Assembly: GCA_964568855.1 (NCBI GenBank)
Contig: CAZMSD010000032.1
Coordinates: forward strand, 1-49,748
Length of the DNA stretch: 49,748 bases
Direction of reading: 5' to 3'
Source of the DNA: CAZMSD01 sp964568855
Lineage (GTDB): Bacteria > CAIWAD01
Every line of letters begins with the position of its first letter. Within the stretch, counting starts at the first letter, position 1. A model generated the notes under the pieces. That model was not told the DNA's origin, did no database searches, and saw only the letters and a list, made by a program, of their open reading frames with translations. Shown piece after piece: positions 8,778-16,600 of the stretch. Both the position numbers and the translations under genes were made by a program.

Positions 8778-10730
8778 TCAACTGATGCTTGTACCCGGCG
8801 GAACGTCGCCTGGATCCACCAGCACGATCCTACCCTTCGTCCGGGTGGCCAGGAGCATGCCCCGGCTCTCGATGCCGCGGATCTTCGCCGGTTCCAGGTT
8901 GGCCACCAGGCAGATCATCCGGTCCAGCAGTTCTTGGGGCGTGTAATGCTGGGCGATGCCGGCCACGATCTGTCGCGGGGTTTCGCTGGGTGCATCGCCC
9001 GCGTCCACCAGCAGGCGCAGCAGCCGGTCCGCGCCGGCAACGCGTTCGGCTTCCAGGATCCGTGCGGCCACCAGCTTGATCCGCGAGAAATCGGCGAAGC
9101 TGACCAGCCCCACACCCTGTTCCTCGGCCGGGATCGCGGATCCGTCCGCCGCCTTCCCCTTGCCGGAGGCCGCGGCGGCTTCCTCCGCCGGTTGCGCTCC
9201 CCCCTCCAGGTCCGCCAGGAACCGCTCCTCGTCGATGCGCGGAAACACCGGCTCGCCGTGGCGGATCTCTCCGCAGCCCGCCGGATTCCAGCGCAGGGCT
9301 TCCGGGTCCAGGGAGGACTCGGCTCCCAGGCGCTCGAGGATTTCCCCGCATCGCTCGGGCATGACGGGTTCCAGCAGCAGGCTCACCAGGCGCAGGGCCT
9401 CGGCCAGATCGGCCAGCACGCGGCCCGCCGCGTCGCGGTCCGTCTTGACCAGTTTCCAGGGCGCGCGATTCTCCACCACCTGGTTGCTGTAGCGCAGAAG
9501 ACCGAAGAGGTCCTCCAGCAGCCCGAAAAGGTTCAGGCCTTCAACGTGGCCGCGCCAGCGGGAGAGCAGGTTCTCCGCGCGACCGCGCAACTCGTCCGTG
9601 TCGCCCTTAGCCGCGGGCAGGCGGCCGTCGAAGAACTTGGCCGCCAGGTTGCTGACCCGGGAGAGCATGTTGCCCAGGTCGTTGGCCAGGTCCACGTTGA
9701 TCCGGTGGACCAGGGACGCGGGTGAAAAACTGGCGTCGTTCCAGGGCACCATCTCGCGGATCAGGAAAAATCGGAACCCGTCCACGCCCACCTTGTCGAT
9801 CATCTCGAGCGGACGGATCACGTTGCCCAGCGACTTGGACATCTTCTGGTCCTCCACCAGCCACCAGCCGTGGATCAGGAAGGTCCGGGGCGGTTCGATG
9901 TCCAGGGCCTTGAGCAGCGTGGGCCAGTAGACGCAGTGGGTGGTCAGGATGTCCTTGCCGATCAGGTGCACGTCCGCCGGCCACCACCTGGTAAAGTTCT
10001 CCTCGTCGCGGTCCTTCCCGATGCCGCTCAGGTAGTTCAGCAGGGCGTCCACCCAGACGTAGCAGACGTAGTCGCGATCGAAGGGCAGCTCGATGCCCCA
10101 GCTCATGCGCTCCTTGAGCCGGCTGATGCAGAGGTCGCGCAGGGGCTGTTTCAGAAAGCCCAGCACTTCGTTGCGGCGATTCTCCGGCTGGATGAAGGCC
10201 GGATGATCGTGGATGTAGCGGATCAGCCAGTCCTGGTACTTGGACATGCGGAAGAACCAGTTGCGCTCCTTGAGCAGCTCGACGGGGCGCTTGCAGAGCG
10301 GGCAGTTCCCCTCCTCGAGGTCCTTCTTCATGAAGTAGCGCTCGCAGGGTACGCAGTAGTGGCCCTCGTAGTCCGTGGCGTAGAGTTCCCCCTTGTCGTG
10401 GAGCTTCTGCAGGGCCGCGCTCACCACTTCCACGTGCTCCGGATCGGTGGTGCGGATATAGTGGGAATACTTAACGCCGAGTTTCCGCCAGAGGTCCTTG
10501 AAGCGGATCGACATCCGGTCGCAGTGCGCCTGGGGATCCACCTGCTCTTCGAGTGCGGCTTCCATCACCTTCTGGCCGTGCTCGTCCACGCCGGTGAGCA
10601 TGAACCGTTCCCGCCCCATCAGCTTGTTGTAGCGCGCGAAGACGTCCGCCAGGACCGTGGTGTAGGCGTGGCCCAGGTGCAGGTCCGAATTGACGTAGTA
10701 GATCGGGGTGGTGATGTAGAACTTGCTCAT
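8778..10730 (-). CDS. metG: Methionyl-tRNA synthetase with C-terminal tRNA-binding domain
   Basis: Charges tRNA-Met and initiator tRNA with methionine. The 650-residue protein begins with the Rossmann catalytic domain containing the HIGH-type motif HLGH (18-21). It has a zinc knuckle (CVPCERYF...CPLC, about 133-152) and the KMSKS loop (296-300), followed by the helical anticodon-binding domain. After an Ala/Gly/Lys linker (about 520-540) comes a C-terminal OB-fold of the EMAP/Arc1p type (FSRIKLVAARILEAERV...GIESRGMLLAT), which in MetG promotes dimerisation and tRNA binding. It follows ricT by 33 bases on the same strand. Gene order holB-ricT-metG is a recurring bacterial arrangement. Confidence 0.97.
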   Translation of the reverse strand: MSKFYITTPIYYVNSDLHLGHAYTTVLADVFARYNKLMGRERFMLTGVDEHGQKVMEAALEEQVDPQAHCDRMSIRFKDLWRKLGVKYSHYIRTTDPEHVEVVSAALQKLHDKGELYATDYEGHYCVPCERYFMKKDLEEGNCPLCKRPVELLKERNWFFRMSKYQDWLIRYIHDHPAFIQPENRRNEVLGFLKQPLRDLCISRLKERMSWGIELPFDRDYVCYVWVDALLNYLSGIGKDRDEENFTRWWPADVHLIGKDILTTHCVYWPTLLKALDIEPPRTFLIHGWWLVEDQKMSKSLGNVIRPLEMIDKVGVDGFRFFLIREMVPWNDASFSPASLVHRINVDLANDLGNMLSRVSNLAAKFFDGRLPAAKGDTDELRGRAENLLSRWRGHVEGLNLFGLLEDLFGLLRYSNQVVENRAPWKLVKTDRDAAGRVLADLAEALRLVSLLLEPVMPERCGEILERLGAESSLDPEALRWNPAGCGEIRHGEPVFPRIDEERFLADLEGGAQPAEEAAAASGKGKAADGSAIPAEEQGVGLVSFADFSRIKLVAARILEAERVAGADRLLRLLVDAGDAPSETPRQIVAGIAQHYTPQELLDRMICLVANLEPAKIRGIESRGMLLATRTKGRIVLVDPGDVPPGTSIS

Positions 10731-10763
10731 GCGACTGCCTGTGACTTGTCTTCTATTTTCGGA

Positions 10764-11891
10764 TCAGGACGCGTTTCCCTGCCGCGGCGGGCTTCCGCCC
10801 TCGCCTGTCCTGCGCGATCGCCTGCCGCCGCGTCGCCCGCGACGGCGTTTCTTCGCGTCGGGCGAACTCTCCGGCGGGCTTTTCCTTGGATCCGCCGCCG
10901 TTTCCGCCGCTTCCCCGTCCCGCGCGGGTTCCGTTTCCGCCTTCGGCCGGCCGGAGCGGGCGGCTCCCGCGGCGTCGGTCTCGGGCTGCGCCACTGTGGC
11001 GGGACATTCGGTACCGCCGCTCCCGGCGGAAGCCGGCGCCTGTTCCGCGGGGCAGTAATTCTCGCCGGGCTCGAAATCCAGCAGGGCACGCAGGCGCTCG
11101 TAGCCGATGCTCTCCACCTCGCCGTTCTCGAAGCGAATCAGGACTTCCTCGTTGAAGATATCGATCTTCTCCACCACGCTCAGTCCCTGCAGGGTCTTTA
11201 CGGCCTTGTCCAGCGGCGGGTACTTGGACAGCTCCTCCCGGTAGAAAGCGAGTTCGTAACGCAGGCAGCACTTGAGCCTGCCGCAGTTTCCGGATAGCTT
11301 GGTAGGGTTGAGCGGCAGGTTCTGTTCCTTGGCCATGGAAGTCGTCACGGGCTCGAAACGCGAGAGCCATCCGCTGCAGCACTGGCGCTGGCCGCAGGGA
11401 CCGAACCCGCCGAACTTCTTGGCCTCGTCGCGTGCGCCGATCTGCCGCAGGTCGATGCGCGTGCGCAGCTCAGCGGCCAGGTCCTTTACCAGCTCGCGGA
11501 AGTCCACCCGTCCATCGGCGGTGAAGAAGAAGGTCACCTTCTTGCCGTCCAGCTGGTATTCCACGTTGATAAGTTTCATGGGCAGGCGGTGCTGCTCGAT
11601 CAGCCGCCGCGCGGTCTCCTCGGCCCGTCCCTCGCGCTGCAGGTTCCGCCGGCGCCGCTGGTAATCGTGCGGTCCGGCCCGTCGCAGGAGAGGGCGCACC
11701 CGCTCCCGCTCCTCTTCGTCGGAGATGCGGTCCACGTCGGTGATCTGGACCACTCGGCCCAGATCCTCGCCCTTCTCGGCCTGGACCACCACGTGATCGC
11801 CCAGCTTGACCGGAAACTGCCTGGGGTTGACGAAGGAAACCCGCCGGTTTCCCTTGAACTGAACTTCGAGGTATTTCATTCCCTGTAGCAT
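10764..11891 (-). CDS. ricT: PSP1/RicT (YaaT-like) cysteine-rich regulatory protein
   Basis: The 375 residues contain the complete PSP1 domain (about 5-265). Its Cys signature is present: GFGPCGQRQCCSGWL and, about 35 residues later, SGNCGRLKCCLRYE, separated by MAKEQNLPLNPTKL. In Bacillus subtilis the homologue joins RicA/RicF in an Fe-S complex that affects RNase Y-dependent mRNA processing and phosphorelay; other lineages often have RicT alone. Residues about 275-375 form a low-complexity Ala/Gly/Arg/Glu tail ending in an Arg-rich basic segment, which looks like a nucleic-acid contact region (inference). ATG 11876, giving MKYLEV, is an equally plausible start. The gene follows holB by 13 bases, the conserved neighbour of this family. 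Confidence 0.9.
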   Translation of the reverse strand: MLQGMKYLEVQFKGNRRVSFVNPRQFPVKLGDHVVVQAEKGEDLGRVVQITDVDRISDEEERERVRPLLRRAGPHDYQRRRRNLQREGRAEETARRLIEQHRLPMKLINVEYQLDGKKVTFFFTADGRVDFRELVKDLAAELRTRIDLRQIGARDEAKKFGGFGPCGQRQCCSGWLSRFEPVTTSMAKEQNLPLNPTKLSGNCGRLKCCLRYELAFYREELSKYPPLDKAVKTLQGLSVVEKIDIFNEEVLIRFENGEVESIGYERLRALLDFEPGENYCPAEQAPASAGSGGTECPATVAQPETDAAGAARSGRPKAETEPARDGEAAETAADPRKSPPESSPDAKKRRRGRRGGRRSRRTGEGGSPPRQGNAS

Positions 11892-11904
11892 CCCCGGACC
11901 GGGC

Positions 11905-13095
11905 TCAGCCGGCCCGGGCCTTCCTTTCGATCTGCGTCCTGAGCCGCTGCGCCACTGTGGTCAGCAGCAGCAGCGGATGGACGTTGCGCTCCGCCAGGCG
12001 CTGGCCCTGCTGGAGGATCTCGGCCGCCCGCCGCATATCGCGCACCCGGTAGCTCGCGGAGAATTTCCGCAGGGCCTCGAGCTGGTGCAGGTTGCGCACC
12101 AGGCCGGCGGCTTCCTCCGGCAGGCGTCCCGTCAATTCCGCGTCCTGCAGCCAGTCCGCGATGTCCACCAGCAGCCGGGTGAGCAGCGGCCGGTCGCGGG
12201 TCGCCTCCAGGGACGTGATCCGCCGGTAGAGCGGACCGGGATCTTCCACCACCAGGTCGCGGAGGAACTCCAGGGCGCCGGTCGGTTTGGGCACTTCCCC
12301 GTCGCCGGTTTTGCCCGGCCGGGAGGCTTCCCGCTCGAACTCGCTCAGCAGCTCGAGTCCCCTGCCGGGATTTCCGCCGGAAAGGCGGGCCAGTTCCCCG
12401 GGCGCCGGCAGACCGCCGGCCGCGCCTGCTTCCGCCCCGGGCCGGGCGGCGAACCAGGCAGCCAGTTCCTCCTCGTTCACCGGCGCGAATCGCAATCGCT
12501 GGCAGCGGCTGAGTATCGTGGGCAGCAGCCGGTCCGGATGTCCCGAGCAGAGGATCAGCAGCATCTGTTCGGGCGGCTCCTCCAGCAACTTCAAAATCGC
12601 GTTCTGCGCCTGCAGGCCCATCTTCTCGGCCTGCAGGATCAAGGCCACGCGGTAGGCCCCCTGGTAGCTTTTCAACGAGGCCCAGCGCTTGAGATGCCGG
12701 GCCTGGCCGACCAGGATCTGCCGCGCTCCGGGCACCTGCACGGGCTCGTAGGCCGTCTCCCGCAGTCGCGCCAGTTCCTCGAGCACCTGGTCGGCGTAGA
12801 GCTCCGCGGGATCCTGCTCTTCCTTGCCGGCCGGGGCCGCGGGAAGCGGAAAGACGATGCGCAGGTCCGGGTGGTCCAGGCGCCTGGTCTGGGCGCAACC
12901 GGTGCAGTCGCCGCAGGGAGCCTCGCCGGCGCCGTCGCAGAGCACCAAGCGGGCCGTCTCGAGAGCCGCGCACTCCATGCCCAGGCCGTCCTCGCCGTGG
13001 AACAGGTAGGCGTGCGCCAGCTGGCCCCGCGCGTGGGCGCGGGTCAAGGTGCGCTTCAGATGTGCCTGGCCCACCAGGGATGCGAAGGCGTTCAT
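11905..13095 (-). CDS. holB: DNA polymerase III delta prime subunit
   Basis: Clamp-loader AAA+ subunit, 396 residues. The N-terminus (LVGQAHLKRTLTRAHARGQLAHAYLFHGEDGLG) is characteristic. The P-loop position reads HGEDGLGMEC and lacks the Lys needed for ATP binding, as in delta prime subunits that act as stator. A zinc-binding module (CDGAGEAPCGDCTGC) follows, then NAILKLLEEPPEQ and the SRC arginine-finger motif (ILSRCQRLRF). The C-terminal helical domain provides the collar. It lies between the LytM-like gene (60-base gap) and ricT (13-base gap), all on the minus strand. Confidence 0.92.
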   Translation of the reverse strand: MNAFASLVGQAHLKRTLTRAHARGQLAHAYLFHGEDGLGMECAALETARLVLCDGAGEAPCGDCTGCAQTRRLDHPDLRIVFPLPAAPAGKEEQDPAELYADQVLEELARLRETAYEPVQVPGARQILVGQARHLKRWASLKSYQGAYRVALILQAEKMGLQAQNAILKLLEEPPEQMLLILCSGHPDRLLPTILSRCQRLRFAPVNEEELAAWFAARPGAEAGAAGGLPAPGELARLSGGNPGRGLELLSEFEREASRPGKTGDGEVPKPTGALEFLRDLVVEDPGPLYRRITSLEATRDRPLLTRLLVDIADWLQDAELTGRLPEEAAGLVRNLHQLEALRKFSASYRVRDMRRAAEILQQGQRLAERNVHPLLLLTTVAQRLRTQIERKARAG

Positions 13096-13154
13096 GATGC
13101 TGAACCGTGACAGATGGAAAACTTGAAAGGTAGTGAGAAATGCACTAAGAACGG

Positions 13155-14609
13155 TCAGCGGAACCAGGATTCGGGATCCTGCGACTCGCGGCCCAGCCAG
13201 AGTTCGAAGTGCAGGGAGGCCCGGCCGCCCTCATCGAAGCTGCCGGCGATGCCCAGCGGCGCGCCCGCGGGCAGCACCTGGCCCTCGCGCACCTGAACTT
13301 CCTCGAGCTTGGCGTAAACGGTGTAGGCATCGCGGCCGTGATCCACCAGGAGCGTGTTGCCGAAGCCGGGGATCCAGGCGATCCGCGCGATCCGCCCGCC
13401 GTGGACGAGCCGCACCGGCGTATTCAGTTCGCAGCTGTAATCGGCGCCAGGATTGTCCAGGACCGTGCCCAGGCTGCCGTCCCGCTGCAGGCCGTAGGGC
13501 CGGATAAGGCGGCCCTCCGCGGGACGCGGCAGCCGTCCTCGCCGGTCGCGGAGTTCACCCGCCGCCCCTTGATTCTCCGACTGTATCGCAGCGCCCGCGG
13601 GCGGCGGGTCCGCCCGCGCGGGGTCCCCGGCAGCGGACCCGGCCGGACCGCCCTCGCCCAATTTGCGGACCAGAGTCTGCCGGCGGTCCGCCTCGCTGCG
13701 CATCTGGCTCTCGCGCCGCTTCCACTGCAACTCGAGATTCCGCAGCAGCTCGCTCACCTTGTCGCTGGCGGCCCTGAGCTCTTCCGCCCGCAGCTCGCCT
13801 AAGCGCCGGTCTTCCCGGATGCCGCCTAGCATCCTCTGCCTAGCCTCCCTGTCCTCGGACAATCGGTCCAGCGTTTGCCGAGTCTCATCCCTGCCGCGGA
13901 CCTTCCGCTCGCGGCTGTCCGCCAGAGAGCGCAGGTGCCGCTGCTGGTCCTCGCGCCGCTGCGCAGTCCGGAGCCTCAACTTCCCCACCCGCTCTTCCTT
14001 GAACTCCAGTTCCGCCAGACGCTCTTCGAGCCCGCCGTAGAGCCAGGGGAACAGCCGCAGGCGGCGCAGCAACTCGGCGGCGTTGCCTGAGGAGAGCAGC
14101 CAGAACAGCGGGTCCTGGCGGCGGTGTCTGAACAACCTCAGGGCCAGCCGCCGCGTGCGCCTGCGCAGGGTGTCGCGATCCGCCCGCCCCAGGCTCAGCT
14201 CGCGGTCCAGGGAATCCAGCATGAGCCGGCCGCGCTCGACCAGGCCTTCATGCTCGGCCATCTGGATGGACAGCAGGCGCTGCTCCTCCTCGAGGCTGGC
14301 GATCAAGCCCCGGGCGGCGCTGATCCGGCGCTGCTGCCGGTCCAGTTCCCGCAGGCTTTCCTGTTCGCGCCGGTCGAGATCCTCCAGCTCCTGCCGCAGG
14401 TCGCCCTGGATCGTGCCCAGGGAATCCAGCTTTTCGCCGGTCTGGTCCAGCAGGGTCCCGCCCTCCGTGCCGCGGGAGAGCAGCAGGAACAGCATGAGCA
14501 GGAGTACGCCGCCGGCCAGGATGCGGCGCAATCCGCCGCACTCCTGGCGGGAGGCGAAACGGCACTCTCCCGTGGATGTCCGACCGGGCATTCGTGAACC
14601 CCAAAGCAC
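13155..14609 (-). CDS. EnvC-like coiled-coil LytM (M23) factor, probably non-catalytic
   Basis: A 484-residue envelope protein. An N-terminal membrane anchor (RILAGGVLLLMLFLLLS, about 29-45) leads into a very long charged coiled coil (about 60-310), a Pro/Ala linker, and a C-terminal LytM domain (about 370-484). In active M23 peptidases zinc is held by HxxxD and HxH. Here the first motif reads GADYSCE, with no His, while HFELW is kept near the end. The same loss is typical of EnvC/NlpD-type activators, which switch on amidases that split septal peptidoglycan. I infer a cell-division amidase activator. ATG 14591 is an alternative start. It is the first gene of the minus-strand run and is divergent from gcvT. 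Confidence 0.85.
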   Translation of the reverse strand: MLWGSRMPGRTSTGECRFASRQECGGLRRILAGGVLLLMLFLLLSRGTEGGTLLDQTGEKLDSLGTIQGDLRQELEDLDRREQESLRELDRQQRRISAARGLIASLEEEQRLLSIQMAEHEGLVERGRLMLDSLDRELSLGRADRDTLRRRTRRLALRLFRHRRQDPLFWLLSSGNAAELLRRLRLFPWLYGGLEERLAELEFKEERVGKLRLRTAQRREDQQRHLRSLADSRERKVRGRDETRQTLDRLSEDREARQRMLGGIREDRRLGELRAEELRAASDKVSELLRNLELQWKRRESQMRSEADRRQTLVRKLGEGGPAGSAAGDPARADPPPAGAAIQSENQGAAGELRDRRGRLPRPAEGRLIRPYGLQRDGSLGTVLDNPGADYSCELNTPVRLVHGGRIARIAWIPGFGNTLLVDHGRDAYTVYAKLEEVQVREGQVLPAGAPLGIAGSFDEGGRASLHFELWLGRESQDPESWFR

Positions 14610-14744
14610 TACGGACTCCCGGGAAGAATATAGGCCATGGCGGCGACTCCGCGGGCGCTCCGGCAGATCCTCCCGTCGGTTGTTACATTGGATTCATCTT
14701 CCCAGGGATCCCTCGGAATGTCCCCGTAAGCCATCGGAGGAAGG

Positions 14745-15848
14745 ATGGGCGCCAGGCGGCTAGCGCTGCATGATCGACACCTTGAGCTGGGCGCGCGGAT
14801 GGTGGATTTCGCCGGCTACCGCATGCCTCTTTCCTATTCGACGATCATCGATGAACACCGCGCGGTGCGCGGCCGGGGCGGCTTTTTCGATGTGTCACAC
14901 ATGGGGGAGGTCTTCGTTCGGGGCCCGGAAGCGGAGACCTTTCTGAACCGGATGACCGTGAACAACGTGGCCAGGCTCCAGGAGAGCCAGGTTCAATACA
15001 GCGCCATGATGACTCCCGAGGGCGGCATCGTGGACGACCTGCTGGTCCATCGCTTCGACCGGGAGCGCTTCCTGCTGGTGGTCAACGCGGCCAACCGGAA
15101 GAAGGACCTCGACTGGCTGACGGCGCACCTGGACTCGGACCTCGAGATCGCCGACCGCAGCGAGGACTACACTCTGCTGGCCTTCCAGGGCCCCGAGGCC
15201 TACCGCCTGGTGCTGGATCGCGCGGATGCGGATCTGTCCGAGCTTCCTTACTACTGGTTCAGCGAATCCAAGCTCAGGGGCGTTCCGGCGATCATCGCCC
15301 GCACGGGCTACACGGGCGAACGGGGTTTCGAGATCTACGTGCGCAACGAACTTGCCGACGAACTCTGGATGGCGCTGGTGCCGGAGGCGCTCGAAAGGGG
15401 GCTGAAGCCGGCCGGCCTGGGAGCCCGCGACAGCCTGCGGCTCGAGATGAAATTCGCCCTCTACGGCAACGACATCGACGAGGGCACCAGCACCATCGAA
15501 GCCGACCTGGGCTGGATCACGAAGTCCAGGAAGAAATGCGATTTCCTGGGCAAGGAGGTCGTGCTGCGCCAGAAGAGCGAGGGCGTGCGGCGCCGCCTGG
15601 TGGGCTTCGTGATGCTCGGCCGCGGGATACCCCGCAAGGAACAGACCTGCCACGCAGGCGACGAGGAAATCGGGGTGGTCACCTCCGGCGGACACAGCCC
15701 CATGCTCGGTCGGGCCATCGGCATGGCCTACCTGCGATCCGACCTGGCGCAGCCGGACAGCGAGTTCGAAGTGGATCTGCGCGGGCGCAGGCAGCCGGCG
15801 CGAGTGGTGCCCACGCCTTTCTACCAGCCGGAAGTGCCCTGCAAGTGA
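14745..15848 (+). CDS. gcvT: Glycine cleavage system T protein (aminomethyltransferase)
   Basis: Transfers the aminomethyl carbon from lipoylated H protein to tetrahydrofolate, releasing ammonia. The 367-residue protein has the usual length and motifs: VDFAGYRMPLSYSTI, the folate-loop GGFFDVSHMGE, GGIVDDLLV (containing the catalytic Asp), ARTGYTGERGFEIY, and LGARDSLRLE. The C-terminal barrel carries TSGGHSPMLGRAIGMAYL. The start has GGAGGAAGG immediately upstream. No gcvH or gcvP lies nearby. Instead the stop overlaps comB (GTGA) and begins the ftsK run, so T protein appears separated from the rest of the system. Confidence 0.96.
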   Translation: MGARRLALHDRHLELGARMVDFAGYRMPLSYSTIIDEHRAVRGRGGFFDVSHMGEVFVRGPEAETFLNRMTVNNVARLQESQVQYSAMMTPEGGIVDDLLVHRFDRERFLLVVNAANRKKDLDWLTAHLDSDLEIADRSEDYTLLAFQGPEAYRLVLDRADADLSELPYYWFSESKLRGVPAIIARTGYTGERGFEIYVRNELADELWMALVPEALERGLKPAGLGARDSLRLEMKFALYGNDIDEGTSTIEADLGWITKSRKKCDFLGKEVVLRQKSEGVRRRLVGFVMLGRGIPRKEQTCHAGDEEIGVVTSGGHSPMLGRAIGMAYLRSDLAQPDSEFEVDLRGRRQPARVVPTPFYQPEVPCK

Positions 15849-16600
15849 AAATCGACGTTTTCTTTACCATTCCCCAGGTCAAAGAGGAATTGCTGCAGCA
15901 CCGCAGCGTGGTGGTGGTCGACGTGCTGCGCTCCACCACTACCATCTGCCATGCCATGGCCGCGGGTTGCGCCCGGATGATCCCGGCGGCCGACCTGGGC
16001 CAGGCCACCGCTTTCATCGAGTCGCTGGGCCGGACCAACCTGCTGCTGGGCGGCGAGAAGAACGGGCGGAAACCGGCCGATTTCGACCTGGGCAACAGTC
16101 CCGCGGAATACACGGGCGAGGCGGTGAAGGGGCGGACGATCGTCTTTCTGAGCAGCAACGGGAGCCTGGCCCTGACGCGCATGCGCCAGGCCCGGCGGAT
16201 CCTGATCGCCAGTTTCGTCAACCTGCTGAGCGTAACACGGCGGATCCTCGAGCGGGGGGACGACGTGGTGATCTGCTGCTCGGGCTCGCAGGACGAATTC
16301 TGCCTGGAGGACAGCGTCTGCGCCGGGATGATCGTGCAGAAGCTGCTGGACGAGCTGTCCGAAGAGCGACCCGAGCTCAACGACGCCGCCCGGGTGGGTC
16401 TCGTGGTGGCCGAGCGATACCGCGACGACCTGGCCCGCTGTTTCCGCGAGTCGGTGCACGGGCGCTTCCTCTCCGGCATGGGCTTCGACGAGGACCTGGA
16501 GGCCTGCGCGCAGGTGGACTGCCTGGACGTGCTGCCCGTCTTCATCGAGGACCAGATCACCCTTAAACCCGTCGAGGCCGTTGGGCCGGAAGGGCAGTGA
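15845..16600 (+). CDS. comB: ComB family: probable 2-phosphosulfolactate phosphatase
   Basis: 251 residues starting at a GTG that overlaps the gcvT stop by 4 bases. The family core is clear: VVVVDVLRSTTTICHAMAAG, LLGGEKNGRKPADFDLGNSPAEY, TIVFLSSNGSLAL, CCSGSQDEFCLEDSVCAG. In methanogens ComB dephosphorylates 2-phosphosulfolactate in coenzyme M synthesis. Bacterial members are widespread in genomes without that pathway, and their substrate is often unknown. No other coenzyme M genes (comA, comC) are visible here, so only the phosphatase fold and Mg2+-dependent chemistry should be assumed. It ends overlapping the ftsK start (TGATG). Confidence 0.87.
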   Translation: MKIDVFFTIPQVKEELLQHRSVVVVDVLRSTTTICHAMAAGCARMIPAADLGQATAFIESLGRTNLLLGGEKNGRKPADFDLGNSPAEYTGEAVKGRTIVFLSSNGSLALTRMRQARRILIASFVNLLSVTRRILERGDDVVICCSGSQDEFCLEDSVCAGMIVQKLLDELSEERPELNDAARVGLVVAERYRDDLARCFRESVHGRFLSGMGFDEDLEACAQVDCLDVLPVFIEDQITLKPVEAVGPEGQ

